Assembly (NCBI GenBank): GCA_017460085.1
Contig: JAFUBQ010000001.1
Coordinates: forward strand, 1-64,000
Reading direction: 5' to 3'
DNA length: 64,000 nt
DNA from: Alphaproteobacteria bacterium
Lineage (GTDB): Bacteria; Pseudomonadota; Alphaproteobacteria; RF32; CAG-239
Shown: piece after piece, positions 28,031 through 38,701 of the stretch
Position numbering within the stretch: the stretch's first letter is position 1
Layout: each line of letters opens with the position of its first letter
The notes under the pieces: model-generated
Databases searched by the model: none
What the model was told of the DNA's origin: nothing
Seen by the model: the letters and a program-made list of their open reading frames with translations, nothing else
Program-made: the position numbers and the translations under genes

Positions 28031-28102
28031 GTTTCTATGTATGAGTGTGATGAACGCAACCGTAGTAGAAACAAGGTTTTACCCGCTTTGCCCATGCAAA
28101 GC
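28031..28102 (+). promoter_or_regulatory. rplQ leader with two hairpins
   Basis: GTTTCTA (28031-28037) pairs with TAGAAAC (28066-28072), then GCTTTGC (28085-28091) pairs with GCAAAGC (28096-28102), 29 bp before the rplQ ATG. Autoregulatory leaders are common in ribosomal protein genes, but no ligand is evident here. Confidence 0.4.
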
Positions 28103-28130
28103 ACAGCGAAAATTAGAAAGGATTTTTAAA

Positions 28131-28589
28131 ATGAGACATGGTGATGCACATCGCAAATTTAATATGCCGACCAGCCAAAGAAGAGCTTTGTTTTCAAATT
28201 TAACAAATGCTTTGCTGACGCATGAACAAATTACAATAACTTTAACACGTGCCAAAGAACTTCGTACTTTTGCCGATAATATGATTACATATGCTAAAAA
28301 GGGCGATTTGAACAGCCGTCGTCTGGCCGCTGCTTTTTTGCGCGACAATGAAGTTGTTTCTAAATTGTTTTCAACATTGGCAGAACGCTATAAAGACCGC
28401 AATGGCGGATATACACGCGTTTTGAAAGCCGGTTTCCGTTATGGTGACTGCGCTCCAATGGCGGTTATTGAATTAGTTGACCGTGATGTTAATGCTAAAG
28501 GTGCTAAAGATTTGGCCAGAGTTGCTGCCGAAAAAGCTGCTGCCGAAGCTGCGGCTGCAGAACAAACTGCAGAAACGGCTGAAAAATAG
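28131..28589 (+). CDS. rplQ: 50S ribosomal protein bL17
   Basis: This 152-residue protein starts [19 protein letters not shown], the conserved bL17 opening, at ATG 28131 behind AAAGGA; the frame is open further upstream but that part is the leader. The core ends near residue 125 and the rest is an Ala/Glu-rich tail typical of alphaproteobacteria. rplQ normally follows rpoA in the alpha operon; here it stands alone with rpsU 51 bp downstream. Confidence 0.95.
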   Translation: MRHGDAHRKFNMPTSQRRALFSNLTNALLTHEQITITLTRAKELRTFADNMITYAKKGDLNSRRLAAAFLRDNEVVSKLFSTLAERYKDRNGGYTRVLKAGFRYGDCAPMAVIELVDRDVNAKGAKDLARVAAEKAAAEAAAAEQTAETAEK

Positions 28590-28640
28590 TTTTGAAAAAG
28601 TGTTTTAACAATTAGATATGCTGAAAAGAGGTGATTTTAA

Positions 28641-28847
28641 GTGGTACAAGTTACGGTTATCGGGAATGATGTTAATCAGTCTTTGAAAATTTTGAAAAAG
28701 AAGTTGCAAAGAGAAGGTGTTTTCCGTGAAATGAAACTGCGTCGTTGCCATGAGAAGAATTCTGAAAAGAAAGCTCGTCGCAAGGCAGAAGCCATTCGTC
28801 GCTCACGTAAGCAAATGCGTAAACGCCTAGATACTGAAGGCTTCTAA
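28641..28847 (+). CDS. rpsU: 30S ribosomal protein bS21
   Basis: This 68-residue basic protein starts with GTG behind AGAGGTG and reads [20 protein letters not shown], followed by the Arg/Lys-rich helix typical of bS21. It helps mRNA start selection on the small subunit. It follows rplQ and ends in a terminator. Confidence 0.95.
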   Translation: MVQVTVIGNDVNQSLKILKKKLQREGVFREMKLRRCHEKNSEKKARRKAEAIRRSRKQMRKRLDTEGF

Positions 28848-28876
28848 TTGTTACACCATTAAAGTTTTTATACTGA

Positions 28877-28930
28877 GGAGATTTTTTTCGATTCGCTGTT
28901 TTGAAGCGGTAGAAAAAGTCTCTTTTTTTT
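28877..28930 (+). terminator. Terminator after rpsU
   Basis: GAGATTTTTTTC pairs imperfectly with GAAAAAGTCTC around an AT-rich loop containing a minor hairpin, then nine T residues follow. Confidence 0.7.
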
Positions 28931-28980
28931 TATCTATTGTAGTTCAAATTTTGTTTTTTTAGGTAATAAAAAAATAGCAG

Positions 28981-29009
28981 TTGCATACACTATAAAAATG
29001 TGCTATTCT
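28981..29009 (+). promoter_or_regulatory. Promoter of the 135-residue unknown gene
   Basis: TTGCAT (28981-28986), 17 bp, TATTCT (29004-29009); the gene starts 41 bp later with a GGAGGTGGCC site. Confidence 0.5.
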
Positions 29010-29049
29010 AAGAGTATGAAATAAAAATTTATAATTATGGAGGTGGCCT

Positions 29050-29457
29050 ATGGAAAAAGCAAAATTAACAGCCGGCCAGCAGTTCTTAAATGACTTGAAC
29101 GCTTGCCAAAGTAAGGAAGATTTGTTGCATTTAGCAGCTGCATCGATTCGAGTTTCGCACACAAAGAGAGGAGTGGAACAGCGTTTTGAGGAAGGTTTAT
29201 CGACCGATTCCGCAGTAATTAATATGGTGGCTGCAATGGCGCATCTTAATGCTAAAATAGGTCGTGATTTTGGCGGTACGAACAGTAAATTGGCAATGAT
29301 TATGTCACGTTACGCCAAGTTTAGTAAAGGTTCACCCAAACATTTTAAGGAAGATTTTAAGGCTGCTTATCCGGAAGAATTTGCAATGCGCAACACAGAA
29401 CGGAAAAATAATTTTAATTTAGTGCAGATGCGTGCTGCGGCAATGCATAACCGGTAG
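29050..29457 (+). CDS. Unrecognised 135-residue soluble protein
   Basis: A strong GGAGG site precedes the ATG. The protein is helical, without membrane or signal segments; it contains LLHLAAASIRVSHTKRG and ends in a basic segment (NTERKNNFNLVQMRAAAM). I do not recognise a family. It has its own promoter and converges with the membrane protein gene four bases away, so it is a single-gene unit. Confidence 0.7.
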   Translation: MEKAKLTAGQQFLNDLNACQSKEDLLHLAAASIRVSHTKRGVEQRFEEGLSTDSAVINMVAAMAHLNAKIGRDFGGTNSKLAMIMSRYAKFSKGSPKHFKEDFKAAYPEEFAMRNTERKNNFNLVQMRAAAMHNR

Positions 29458-29461
29458 AGCG

Positions 29462-29842
29462 CTATTTCACAAAAATTAGTAAAATGATTAAATAGCAGGC
29501 AAATGTTAGTGCAAATGTGTATAACACTAGTGTTAAAAGTGTGCCAAGTTTTTGATGTTTTGGAATATTGATTGTCGGTAACTTTATTGTTTCGGCCTTA
29601 TCTGCCAGAGATTTTATATTTCCTTTGTAGCGAATTAGCAAAAACGCTGCATAAAAAATAAGTGCTGCAAGCAATCCATAACCGATAGGTTCGGCCAGCA
29701 TTGGTGCTGCGCGCAAAAAATAAGCGGCCACCAAGGCAATGAGTGCTGTTAAGATGAAAGGCCATCCGCGGCGTAAAATCAGCGGATAATACGCTAAAAT
29801 TAAAAAACCCAATATAATACCTAAAACAATTCTTGCCATCAT
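29462..29842 (-). CDS. Small integral membrane protein, four helices
   Basis: This 126-residue protein has hydrophobic segments at about 4-22, 28-48, 55-70 and 98-123, and a short charged loop (KSLADKAETIKLPT) between the third and fourth. GGAG lies before the ATG. No family recognised. It is divergent from the tetR-acrAB operon, 175 bp away, and could share its control region. Confidence 0.65.
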   Translation of the reverse strand: MMARIVLGIILGFLILAYYPLILRRGWPFILTALIALVAAYFLRAAPMLAEPIGYGLLAALIFYAAFLLIRYKGNIKSLADKAETIKLPTINIPKHQKLGTLLTLVLYTFALTFACYLIILLIFVK

Positions 29843-29921
29843 AGCTTTTCTCCTTAGGTATTATGCGGTAAAAAAAACAAAAAAACAATATAGAAAAAGC
29901 AAAATTTATCCTTTACTTATA

Positions 29922-29994
29922 TACATACCTGAACGTATAAAAAAAGTGTTGCATATTTATGTAAAATAATTATATACATACTGTTTAGTATGGA
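29922..29994 (+). promoter_or_regulatory. Two TetR/AcrR-type operators and promoter of tetR-acrAB
   Basis: TACATAC-6-GTATA (29922-29939) and ACATAC-6-GTATG (29976-29992) have centres 53 bp apart, close to five helical turns. Both resemble the AcrR box of Escherichia coli (TACATAC half-sites). TTGCAT (29949-29954), 16 bp, TATATA (29971-29976) forms a promoter whose -10 touches the second operator, so the repressor would block its own operon. Confidence 0.65.
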
Positions 29995-30017
29995 TAACTT
30001 GTATGAAGGAATGATAT

Positions 30018-30644
30018 ATGCGTCGAACTAAAGCAGATGCCGAACAAACCCGAGAAGATATTTTAGCATCGGCAATGGATATATTTTGTGAAAAAGGCTA
30101 TTCTAAAACTACGTTTGATGAAATTGCTAAACGCATTAACTTAACCAAAGGTGCGGTATATTGGAATTTTCGCAACAAGCCGGATATTGTGGCGGCGCTG
30201 ATTAATGATTTTGCCGCAAAACATATGATAATGATTAAAAAATTTTTGGATAATCTGCATGATGTTGAATTTCAAGACATTATTGATATGGAATTGCTGA
30301 TTAATCAAAAAATACGTGAAGATGAAAAATTTGCTAAGTTTTTATTTTTTGTGACATGTCAAATGGAATGGAGTGAAAGTATTATCAGCAAAATTCGGCC
30401 ATCAATAGAAGAAACTAAAAATGTTGGGCGTAACTTAATTTATAATATGCTTTCAGAATTGCAAAAAAATAAAAAAATTCGCGATGATGTTGATGTTGAT
30501 ATGATTACTGAAGTGTTGATCATGCTTTATGCCGGCACTTTGGAGGGCTATTTTGCCAAACGCTTGGACCATGATTTTGATGAAGTTGTCAGCAACGGCT
30601 TTAATTTAATTTTTAATAGTATTAAAACAGAAAGTGAAAAATAA
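30018..30644 (+). CDS. TetR-family repressor of the efflux operon
   Basis: This 208-residue protein has an N-terminal helix-turn-helix (DAEQTREDILASAMDIF, then TFDEIAKRINLTKGAVYWNF, residues 5-52) of the AcrR/TtgR group. The C-terminal half is the ligand-binding helix bundle. Its stop overlaps the start of the membrane fusion protein gene in TAATG, so the operon is translationally coupled. It likely represses itself and the pump by binding the two operators just upstream, and is released by a pump substrate. Confidence 0.9.
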   Translation: MRRTKADAEQTREDILASAMDIFCEKGYSKTTFDEIAKRINLTKGAVYWNFRNKPDIVAALINDFAAKHMIMIKKFLDNLHDVEFQDIIDMELLINQKIREDEKFAKFLFFVTCQMEWSESIISKIRPSIEETKNVGRNLIYNMLSELQKNKKIRDDVDVDMITEVLIMLYAGTLEGYFAKRLDHDFDEVVSNGFNLIFNSIKTESEK

Positions 30645-31819
30645 TGAAAATAAAATATCCTAATTTAATTGAATTGTCTAAAAAGTTAGCTTTGTTTATT
30701 TTATGCGTGTCTATTGGCTGGTATTTGAAAGGTCGCTTGTCACCGGCACCGAATATGATGGGTTATGGCGGAGAAGTATATGTTTTGGCACAGGCAGCGC
30801 ATGAGAAAGATGTGGCACCGTTTAATGATAAAATTTCATATATTGAATCTATTAACGAAGTTAGCATTTTGCCTCAAGTTACCGGCACGGTGGAAAAAGT
30901 TTTGTTTGAAGAAGGCAGTTTAGTTGAAGAAGGGCAGGTTTTGTTTGAAATTGATCCGGTTAAATATCAGGCGGCATATGAGTTAGCCAAAGCAAAACTG
31001 GATAGCGCCAAAGCTAATTTTGTGAAAGCTGAACGCGACTATAATCGTCAAGTTAAGTTAAGTCAGGAAAAATTTGCTTCCAAAGCAACTTTTGATACTT
31101 CAGAAAGTGCGTATTTGCAAGCAAAGGCCGCCATTGAAGAAGCGCAGGCTGGTTTAGATGTGGCGCAAAAAGATTTGGCTGAAACCAAAGTAACAGCGCC
31201 TATCAGCGGCAAAATCGGCAAGGCTTTGGTAACCAAGGGCAATTATGTGGTGGCTTCCAGTGTGGTGCTGGCTAAAATTGTGCAGGTTGATCCGGTGCGT
31301 ATCAGCTTTTCGCTTACTGATAAAGAAGTTGCCTCGCTACAGCAAAAAGATTATGCCGATAAAGATTTAGAAATGCGCATAACTTTGGCCACAGGTGAAA
31401 CCATCAGCGAAAATGTGGTGAATAAATTTATTGATAATGCGGTTAATACCAACACCGCCACCATTACGGTTTATGCCGATGTTGCCAACAAGGCGGGTCG
31501 TTTAATTCCGGGCAATTATGTGCAAACAGCCATTACTGACAACGAGCCTGATATGAAGGTTGTTGTTCCGCAAACGGCGATTAATTATGATAAAGACGGT
31601 GCCTATGTTTATGTGGCAAAAATTAATCCGGAAACCAGCAAAGAAAATGATTGGCATGGGGTGGCTGAACAGCGCCGTGTGGTGCTTGGAGATGCAATCA
31701 ACGGCTCGGAACAGGCAATTATTCAAGGACTTGATAAAGATGAAAAAGTCATTGTTCAAGGTAATGTGAAAATTCAGAACGGCTCGCCGATTAAGGTTGG
31801 TATTTTGGCCGATAAATAA
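30644..31819 (+). CDS. RND efflux periplasmic adaptor, AcrA type
   Basis: This 391-residue protein has one N-terminal membrane helix or uncleaved signal (about 14-28), no lipobox Cys at the expected place, a biotinyl-lipoyl domain split by a helical hairpin (about 75-200; SILPQVTGTVEKV with GKIGKALVTKGNYV), a beta barrel and a membrane-proximal domain. It bridges the inner pump and an outer-membrane channel. No tolC-like gene is nearby, so it must use one encoded elsewhere. Confidence 0.92.
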   Translation: MKIKYPNLIELSKKLALFILCVSIGWYLKGRLSPAPNMMGYGGEVYVLAQAAHEKDVAPFNDKISYIESINEVSILPQVTGTVEKVLFEEGSLVEEGQVLFEIDPVKYQAAYELAKAKLDSAKANFVKAERDYNRQVKLSQEKFASKATFDTSESAYLQAKAAIEEAQAGLDVAQKDLAETKVTAPISGKIGKALVTKGNYVVASSVVLAKIVQVDPVRISFSLTDKEVASLQQKDYADKDLEMRITLATGETISENVVNKFIDNAVNTNTATITVYADVANKAGRLIPGNYVQTAITDNEPDMKVVVPQTAINYDKDGAYVYVAKINPETSKENDWHGVAEQRRVVLGDAINGSEQAIIQGLDKDEKVIVQGNVKIQNGSPIKVGILADK

Positions 31820-31834
31820 GAGGATTAGTGCAAG

Positions 31835-34800
31835 ATGTTTTCTAAGTTTTTTATTGACAGACCGCGTTTTGCCGTGGTGATTGCGATTGTGATGGCTTTG
31901 GCCGGTATTGTTTCGGTTATGACGATGCCGATTGGCATGTATCCGGAAATTGCACCGCCGGAAATTATGGTTTCTACCACCTATCCGGGGGCAAGTGCCG
32001 AAACAGTGGCAAACAATGTTGGTATTCCGCTTGAAAAAGCAGTTAACGGCATTGAAAATATGCTGTATATGACCTCAAATTCATATAACTCCGGAGCATA
32101 TCAGCTTTCTGTTGTGTTTGAAACCGGAACCGATCCGGATATTGACCAAGTGAAGGTGCAAAACCGCATTCAGCAAGTGGTGGCAACGTTGCCGACTGAA
32201 GTTCAGGATATTGGCGTTACGGTAAGACGGCGTTCGTCGGATATTTTGGCATTTTTACAGGTAACATCGCCAAACGGAACATATGACAGCAACTTTTTAA
32301 ACAATTACGTTGAAAACAATATTAAAATTGCGCTCAGCCGTGCCTATGGTGTGGGTGAAGTTAATGTGATGGGGTCTGCAACTTCTATGCGGGTATGGAT
32401 TGATGCAGATAAAGCAGCGGCCTTAAACATTCCGCTTGATACAATTAAAGCAGCCATCAGAAGCCAAAATGTGCAGCCGTCATTGGGTTCTATCGGTTCA
32501 GCGCCGGGCGACGGCAAACAAGTACTTGTTTATTCATTGGAAACCAAAGGGCGTCTTAATGACCCGAAAGATTTTGAAAATATTATTGTGCGCACCGCTG
32601 AAGAAGGCGGACTTGTGCGCTTGAAAGATATTGCCCGTGTTGAACTTGGTTCGGAAAACTATTTATTAAATTCTACCGTTGACGGCAGACCATCGGTATC
32701 TATTATTATTAACAAATCATCGGGCGCAAATGCCGTTAATGCCATGAAAGCAGTGCGGGCTGAATTGGCAAAATTATCACGCTTTTATCCGGAAGATTTG
32801 GAAGTTAAAATATTTGTTGATACCACCGATTTTATTTTAGCTTCAATTGAAGAAGTGTTTTTCACACTGTTCTTAACTTTTGGTTTGGTGGTTTTGGTGT
32901 GCTATATTTTCTTGCAGGATTGGCGCGCAACATTAGTGCCGTCGATTGCCATTCCGGTATCAATTTTAGCCACGTTTGCTGTGATGAAAGCGCTGGGATT
33001 TAACTTGAATATTTTAACCTTGTTCGGTTTGGTGCTGGCCATTGGTTTGGTGGTTGATGACGCAATTGTGGTGGTTGAGCGTTCGCTGTTTTTAATGCAG
33101 GAAGAAAAACTTTCACCGAAAGCGGCGGCAACCAAGGCTATGGAACAGGTTTCGAGCGCGGTGGTGGCAACGACTTTGGTTTTGCTGGCTATTTTTGTGC
33201 CGATTGCTTTTATGGGCGGCATTACCGGTAAAATTTATCAGCAATTTGCCATTACCATTAGCTTTGCCGTTACGTTTTCTTCCATTAACGCTTTAACCTT
33301 ATCACCGGCGTTGTCGGCAACATTTTTGCGTCCGTTTGATGAAAAACACAGCGGATTTTTAGGCTGGTTCAACCGTCTGATTAGCGGAACAACCAACAAA
33401 TATCTAGTTGTTGTCGGCTATTTAGGACGCAAAATCAGCATAATTGCTTTTATTTTAGGATTATTGACTTTATGCATCGGATTTTTCTTAAAAGTTACCG
33501 CAACATCATTTTTGCCGAATGAAGACCAAGGCGTAATTATGGTTAATGTACAATTGCCGGAAGGAGCATCTAATGTGCGTACCAAAGCCGTTAATCAGAA
33601 AATTTTAGAAGCGGCAAAAACCGAGCCGGCGGTAAAATCGGTGATGAATTTGGAAGGATTCAGTATTATGGCCGGCCAAGGCGAAAATGTGGGCTTTGGT
33701 GTGTTAGCCTTGAAAAATTGGGAAGAACGTAAAGATGATAAAGATTTTTCGACCGCAATTTTACAACGCTTGCAAGCCATAACAAGCACATTTTCCGAAG
33801 CAAAAGTGCAAATGTTTGAATTGCCGGCACTGCCTGGTTTAGGCTCAACCAATGCTATGGATTTCAAGATTCAATCGGTTGAATCTACCGATATGAACGA
33901 ATTAGAAACGGTTGTAAACAACTTTACGCGTGCTGCCATGGCATTGCCGCAAATTATGCTGGCTTATTCCACTTATAATGCGCAAACACCGCACGCCTAT
34001 ATTGAAATTGACCGTGAAAAAGCCGAATCACTGGGCGTGGCTATCGGCACAATTTATTCGTCGCTGCAAACATATGTCGGTTCAAGCTATATCAACGATA
34101 TTAACATCGGCACACAGGTTAATAAGGTGAAAATTCAGGCCGATTGGAAATATCGCAAAGACTTGAACAGTTTGGATAAAATTTATGTTCCGAGCAGTAA
34201 AGGTGCAATGGTGCCGCTGGGTAGTTTAATTCGCATTAAAACAGTGTTGCTGCCGCGCGGTATTGAGCGTTATAATCAATATCCGAGTGCTACAGTTAAT
34301 GCTATGGCAAATCCGGGGTTTAGTACCGGGGAGGCGATGCAGGCGCTGGAAGATTTAGCGGTTAAAACTTTGCCGCACGGATATTCTTATGCGTGGTCGG
34401 GGGCCAGTTTGCAGGAAAAAAATAACCAAGGACAAATTTTTTACATTATTGCTTTTGCTATTTTGTTTGCCTATTTGTTTATGGTGGCTCAATATGAAAG
34501 CTGGATGATTCCGTTGGCAGTGATGCTTTCGGTGACGGCGGCAATGCTTGGTGCATTAATCGGCTTATTTGTAACCAGAATGTCGCTGAGTATTTATGCG
34601 CAATTAGGTTTAGTGCTGCTGGTTGGTTTGGCGGCAAAAAATGCAATTTTAATTGTGGAATTTGCCAACGAGGCACATAAAGGCGGAGCCTCAATTCTAC
34701 ATGCGGCACTTTATGGAACCAAGGAACGTTTTCGTGCCGTTTTAATGACCGCAATGACCTTTATTTTGGGTGTGGCACCGCTTGTGTGGGCCAGCGGAGC

Positions 34801-34954
34801 TTCGGCAGGAAGCCGTGTGGCGGTTGGTGTTCCGGTGTTTTCGGGTATGATTATCGGAACATTTGCCGGTTTAGTGCTCATTCCGCTGATGTATATTCTC
34901 ATTCAAACAATAACGGACTATAAGCAAAATAAAAATGCCAAACACCAGAATTAA
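31835..34954 (+). CDS. RND multidrug efflux transporter, AcrB type
   Basis: This 1039-residue protein is a full-length HAE1-type pump: [18 protein letters not shown] at the start, two sets of six helices, two porter loops, and the proton-relay acidic pair in [11 protein letters not shown] near residues 406-408 with the partner Lys in [18 protein letters not shown] in the second half. It exports hydrophobic drugs with the adaptor encoded just upstream. The last 20 bp overlap the rsmB start. Confidence 0.95.
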   Translation: MFSKFFIDRPRFAVVIAIVMALAGIVSVMTMPIGMYPEIAPPEIMVSTTYPGASAETVANNVGIPLEKAVNGIENMLYMTSNSYNSGAYQLSVVFETGTDPDIDQVKVQNRIQQVVATLPTEVQDIGVTVRRRSSDILAFLQVTSPNGTYDSNFLNNYVENNIKIALSRAYGVGEVNVMGSATSMRVWIDADKAAALNIPLDTIKAAIRSQNVQPSLGSIGSAPGDGKQVLVYSLETKGRLNDPKDFENIIVRTAEEGGLVRLKDIARVELGSENYLLNSTVDGRPSVSIIINKSSGANAVNAMKAVRAELAKLSRFYPEDLEVKIFVDTTDFILASIEEVFFTLFLTFGLVVLVCYIFLQDWRATLVPSIAIPVSILATFAVMKALGFNLNILTLFGLVLAIGLVVDDAIVVVERSLFLMQEEKLSPKAAATKAMEQVSSAVVATTLVLLAIFVPIAFMGGITGKIYQQFAITISFAVTFSSINALTLSPALSATFLRPFDEKHSGFLGWFNRLISGTTNKYLVVVGYLGRKISIIAFILGLLTLCIGFFLKVTATSFLPNEDQGVIMVNVQLPEGASNVRTKAVNQKILEAAKTEPAVKSVMNLEGFSIMAGQGENVGFGVLALKNWEERKDDKDFSTAILQRLQAITSTFSEAKVQMFELPALPGLGSTNAMDFKIQSVESTDMNELETVVNNFTRAAMALPQIMLAYSTYNAQTPHAYIEIDREKAESLGVAIGTIYSSLQTYVGSSYINDINIGTQVNKVKIQADWKYRKDLNSLDKIYVPSSKGAMVPLGSLIRIKTVLLPRGIERYNQYPSATVNAMANPGFSTGEAMQALEDLAVKTLPHGYSYAWSGASLQEKNNQGQIFYIIAFAILFAYLFMVAQYESWMIPLAVMLSVTAAMLGALIGLFVTRMSLSIYAQLGLVLLVGLAAKNAILIVEFANEAHKGGASILHAALYGTKERFRAVLMTAMTFILGVAPLVWASGASAGSRVAVGVPVFSGMIIGTFAGLVLIPLMYILIQTITDYKQNKNAKHQN

Positions 34955-36215
34955 ATGCGCCAAAGCACTGCAGACCGTTTTGGAAGACAAGGTATTTTTT
35001 GCCGCCTTAAAAAATGATTTTACGGCTCAAGAATTACCTCTTGCCAATATGCTGATTTTATCAGCACTACGTTATTGGGTTGCCCTAAATAAAATTTTGC
35101 AAACATTTTTGCAGAAAAAAATTCCGCATAAACATCGGGCGGCGCAATATTTGTTGTTGCTGGCAATAGCGGAATTATTGCTGATGGAAACGGCATCTTA
35201 TGCCGTGATTAATGAAACCGTGGCAAATGTGCGGCAGGTTAGTGATAAATTTTTGAGCGGTTTGGCTAATGCGGTGCTGCGGAAAATTATAGCAGATAAA
35301 ACAATGTGGCAGAAAAAAATGGCAGAATTGAATATATTGCCGCATTCGTTCACGGAGATTTTAGCCGGATATACGCCGGAACAACAGGCAAAAATTGCGG
35401 CAGCTGTAGTCCAAATTCCGCCGCTTGATTTAACGGTCAGAAATGATGCGAAACTATGGGCGGAAAAATTAAATGCCGAAATTTTGCCGAATGCGACATT
35501 GCGTTTGCATCATACGGTTAAAGTGAAACAATTAGCCGGTTATGACGAAGGTGCATGGTGGGTGCAAGATGTTGCCGCAGCGCTTCCGGTTTTAGCGCTG
35601 GGAGATGTTAACGGCTTGAAAATAGCAGATTTATGCGCCGCTCCGGGAGGCAAAACTGCGCAACTTGCGGCGGCCGGTGCTAAAGTGACGGCGGTTGATA
35701 TTTCGGCTATGCGGCTAGAAAAATTGCAGCAAAATATGCAGCGTTTAGGCTTTGATAATGTATCTGTTTTTGCCGGTGATGCACTTGATTTTTTGCATAA
35801 TACAACCGAGCAATTTGATGTTTTATTGCTAGATGCGCCATGCTCGGCAACAGGGACTTTTCGCCGCCATCCTGAAGTTTTGCATATTAAAAATAATGCA
35901 GATGTTACTGAGCAAAGAGAATTGCAGGAAAAATTATTACACGCCAGTGCGGAAAAGCTGAAAGTAGGTGGAATTCTATTATACAGTGTTTGTTCCATCA
36001 GTAGAATTGAAGGCGAGGGACAAATACAAAAATTTTTGAAGGTTCAGCCGAATTTCTCGTTAATACCGATTAAAACAGAAGACATCAGCCGCAATGGACA
36101 ATGGGCAGAAAATATAATTACTTCAGAAGGATATATCCGAACATTGCCGTATATGTATTTTGCAAAAGGCGGTATGGATTCTTTCTTTATTGCGAAAATG
36201 CAAAGAATAATTTAA
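34935..36215 (+). CDS. rsmB: 16S rRNA m5C967 methyltransferase
   Basis: This 426-residue protein has an N-terminal NusB-like domain (about 1-130; [13 protein letters not shown]) and a C-terminal Fmu/NOP2 domain: [11 protein letters not shown] as the S-adenosylmethionine loop, [15 protein letters not shown] with one active Cys, and YSVCSIS with the nucleophile Cys. The start overlaps the acrB-like gene by 20 bp, so it may ride on the efflux message. The start is not preceded by a clear Shine-Dalgarno site. Confidence 0.92.
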   Translation: MPNTRIKCAKALQTVLEDKVFFAALKNDFTAQELPLANMLILSALRYWVALNKILQTFLQKKIPHKHRAAQYLLLLAIAELLLMETASYAVINETVANVRQVSDKFLSGLANAVLRKIIADKTMWQKKMAELNILPHSFTEILAGYTPEQQAKIAAAVVQIPPLDLTVRNDAKLWAEKLNAEILPNATLRLHHTVKVKQLAGYDEGAWWVQDVAAALPVLALGDVNGLKIADLCAAPGGKTAQLAAAGAKVTAVDISAMRLEKLQQNMQRLGFDNVSVFAGDALDFLHNTTEQFDVLLLDAPCSATGTFRRHPEVLHIKNNADVTEQRELQEKLLHASAEKLKVGGILLYSVCSISRIEGEGQIQKFLKVQPNFSLIPIKTEDISRNGQWAENIITSEGYIRTLPYMYFAKGGMDSFFIAKMQRII

Positions 36216-36260
36216 CGATTTTGTGCTATGCTAACTTTTATAATGTAAGAGGAGATAGCA

Positions 36261-37337
36261 ATGAGTTCAATGTTATTAATATTTCTGTTGTTTTTTTTAA
36301 GCGGTTTTATTGCAATGTATTTGTGCTTTGCACCATTGGCACGGCAATATTTACGAACTTTGAAATTTAAGCCATATATGTTGCCGCTTTTGTATATTTG
36401 GTTATTCTATGCAATCGGCTCAATAGGAATATATTTTGTATCCGATCACAATGACTTTATTGAACCTTTAAGTGCAATGCGTGTTATTTTGCCGCTAGGT
36501 TTGGCAGTTATTATTTATGGAGCAAATATACTATGTTCCGGATTTATATTTAATGCAATTTTGGCCGCAGCTGTGGTATGTTTGGTTTTAGCTCAGCCGG
36601 CAGGTCCCGGAATACCACTTTATGGAGTTCCTACTTGGTACATTCAGTTAGCGGTAGTTGTTATAGGCTTTGTGTTTTGCCGTTTTTATATTATAATGAA
36701 CAGCACACTGCAAACAGCTCTCATTCCGCTGTTAATGATTTTGCTGGGTGTTTCTATGTTAAGTGCACTGGGGGCGGCTCCAATGTTCAGCGCTTTGTGC
36801 GCAGCAATATTGTTGGGTATTTTAGCCGCATATATGGCAATTAACTATAATGATGTAAAAATAGATTTAGATGATGGTTCTTGCATAAGCATTGCATTTT
36901 TGGTTTTCAGCTTGATGGTGTTGCAATTTGGTGAATTCAGCTTTACATCGTGCTTAATGTTCAGCGCAGCATTTTGGGCTGAATTAATAGCTGCAATTTG
37001 GTATAGATATGTTGTTATTCATGCCGGAAGTTTAAGCGAAAATACCAATTATTATGTGGCGGCAACTAAATATTCAACTCACATATTATCTATGAATATA
37101 TTAAAAATCAGTACTATTAGTTTATTTTTAGGCTGGTTTCAGCTTTTTTCAGTTAACAATTATTCATTGCCGTTTATTGCTGTTTTACTTATTTTATGGT
37201 TGAACCATTCATTTGCGCGCACTGAAGCCGATGAGCCTCAAAAATTGCGCGATATAAATCGCTCTTTTGTTGAGGACGTAAAACAAAACATTAAAAATGC
37301 CAAAGAAGCAATAGAAACAGTTAAGAAAGATAAATAA
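36261..37337 (+). CDS. Unrecognised polytopic membrane protein
   Basis: This 358-residue protein has about ten hydrophobic helices through residue 320 and a charged cytoplasmic tail (AFVEDVKQNIKNAKEAIETV-like). GAGGAG precedes the ATG. No transporter motif is visible. Its stop is followed at once by the ATG of the TPR-like gene, so they form a two-gene unit, perhaps a membrane anchor and its soluble partner. Confidence 0.65.
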   Translation: MSSMLLIFLLFFLSGFIAMYLCFAPLARQYLRTLKFKPYMLPLLYIWLFYAIGSIGIYFVSDHNDFIEPLSAMRVILPLGLAVIIYGANILCSGFIFNAILAAAVVCLVLAQPAGPGIPLYGVPTWYIQLAVVVIGFVFCRFYIIMNSTLQTALIPLLMILLGVSMLSALGAAPMFSALCAAILLGILAAYMAINYNDVKIDLDDGSCISIAFLVFSLMVLQFGEFSFTSCLMFSAAFWAELIAAIWYRYVVIHAGSLSENTNYYVAATKYSTHILSMNILKISTISLFLGWFQLFSVNNYSLPFIAVLLILWLNHSFARTEADEPQKLRDINRSFVEDVKQNIKNAKEAIETVKKDK

Positions 37338-38654
37338 ATGGCTTTAAGTATATTTAAATCATTGCGTGCTAAAGCCGAATCTGTTGCTTTATTTAGGGTT
37401 GCGGTTATTGCATTTGAAGATAATTGCAGCATAAATTGCGGCCGGCGGTTTGCCGATTTATTAAAGAAAAATATACAATTTGAAGTATTATTTTTCAATG
37501 AACCTTTTTCTAAAACTTTTTTAAATTTACAAGGTCGCAATTTTTTTGATTTTATTGACCGTGGAAATCGTATTTTGTATAATACTCAGGCAGATATTTT
37601 GGTATGGGGTTATGAAGAAGAAGGAAATATAAGGCTTAATTTTCAAATAAAAAATCAATATACTATTCCTAATCGGTTGTCATTTTCTTTGTTGGATAGC
37701 ATTTTTTTGCCGTTAAATTATTTTACTGATACAAGTAATTTTGCGGATTCTATTTTGAAATTAATCAACGGAATTATTCTTGCAGCTATTATACCAACTA
37801 CCGAGGAGCAAAAAACAGAACGGCAACGATTATTGAAAAAAATCGTAAGCGATTTGGCGCAAAGTTCTGTTCCCAACAATCTTTCACGTGAATTTATGCC
37901 ATATATTATGCATATGTTGGGTAAAATTTCTTTATATAATGCCGCGCAAAGCATAAATAATGATAATATAAAGGTTATTCAAAATTTGTTTAAAGATGCC
38001 TTAAATAATAAGCAATCTATGCGTTTGCCAATTTATTATGGTTGTATTTATAACAGTTTAGGACAATTGTTTGAAACAGCATTTTTACATAATAAAACTG
38101 CGTCGTCAGATTATTTAAAACCGGCAATTTCGGCTTATCAACAAGCTCAAAAATGCCTCAATCGCAATTATCCGTATGATTTTGGTATGATTTCTTATCA
38201 TTTGGCATTGCTACATTTTGAGTTGTGGAAATTTACTCAGGATTTGCAAGCCTTGAGAGATGCCGTTTCAAAATTGCGTGAAGCAGAAAAAGTATATTCT
38301 TTAGCGCAATTTCCGCAGTCATGGAGTGCTATAGAAAATTTATTGGGATATTATCTCACCTCACTCGGTTTAAGCACAAAAAGCGCAACAATTATGAATT
38401 TGGCGATTGAGTGCTATAAAAACCGACAAAAAATATATGACCAGCCGGAGCATCCGTTTGAGTGGGCGCAAATACAAGAAGAAATCGGAAAAATATATTA
38501 CCTTTTAGGCAAGCAGGACGAAGACGAAAAATTAATGTCTGAAGCAAAAAATTATTATCTTTCAGCACAAGCAATATATCAGGAACTTAATGCCAAAAAA
38601 GCAGCAGTTGAAACACAAAAAATGCTCACAAAAATTGCCGATTATATAGATTAA
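37338..38654 (+). CDS. TPR-like helical repeat protein
   Basis: This 438-residue protein has an N-terminal alpha/beta part (FRVAVIAFEDNCSINCGRRF, and ADILVWGYEEEGNIRL, up to about 170) that resembles the domain used by outer-membrane polysaccharide-type or eukaryotic-like receptors, then TPR-like helical pairs from about 190 to the end (PAISAYQQAQKCLNRN; EKVYSLAQFPQSWSAIENLL; NYYLSAQAIYQ). No signal peptide. TPR repeats bind protein partners; the adjacent membrane protein is the obvious candidate. Confidence 0.65.
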   Translation: MALSIFKSLRAKAESVALFRVAVIAFEDNCSINCGRRFADLLKKNIQFEVLFFNEPFSKTFLNLQGRNFFDFIDRGNRILYNTQADILVWGYEEEGNIRLNFQIKNQYTIPNRLSFSLLDSIFLPLNYFTDTSNFADSILKLINGIILAAIIPTTEEQKTERQRLLKKIVSDLAQSSVPNNLSREFMPYIMHMLGKISLYNAAQSINNDNIKVIQNLFKDALNNKQSMRLPIYYGCIYNSLGQLFETAFLHNKTASSDYLKPAISAYQQAQKCLNRNYPYDFGMISYHLALLHFELWKFTQDLQALRDAVSKLREAEKVYSLAQFPQSWSAIENLLGYYLTSLGLSTKSATIMNLAIECYKNRQKIYDQPEHPFEWAQIQEEIGKIYYLLGKQDEDEKLMSEAKNYYLSAQAIYQELNAKKAAVETQKMLTKIADYID

Positions 38655-38701
38655 CTTGAAAAAAAATCTATTTTGCATATTTAATGAGCAAAGGAGAAAA
38701 A

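Noticed and set aside
28029..28130. Longer N terminus for rplQ
   Set aside because: The upstream frame adds 34 residues unlike any bL17; the conserved start MRHGD at 28131 has the ribosome-binding site.
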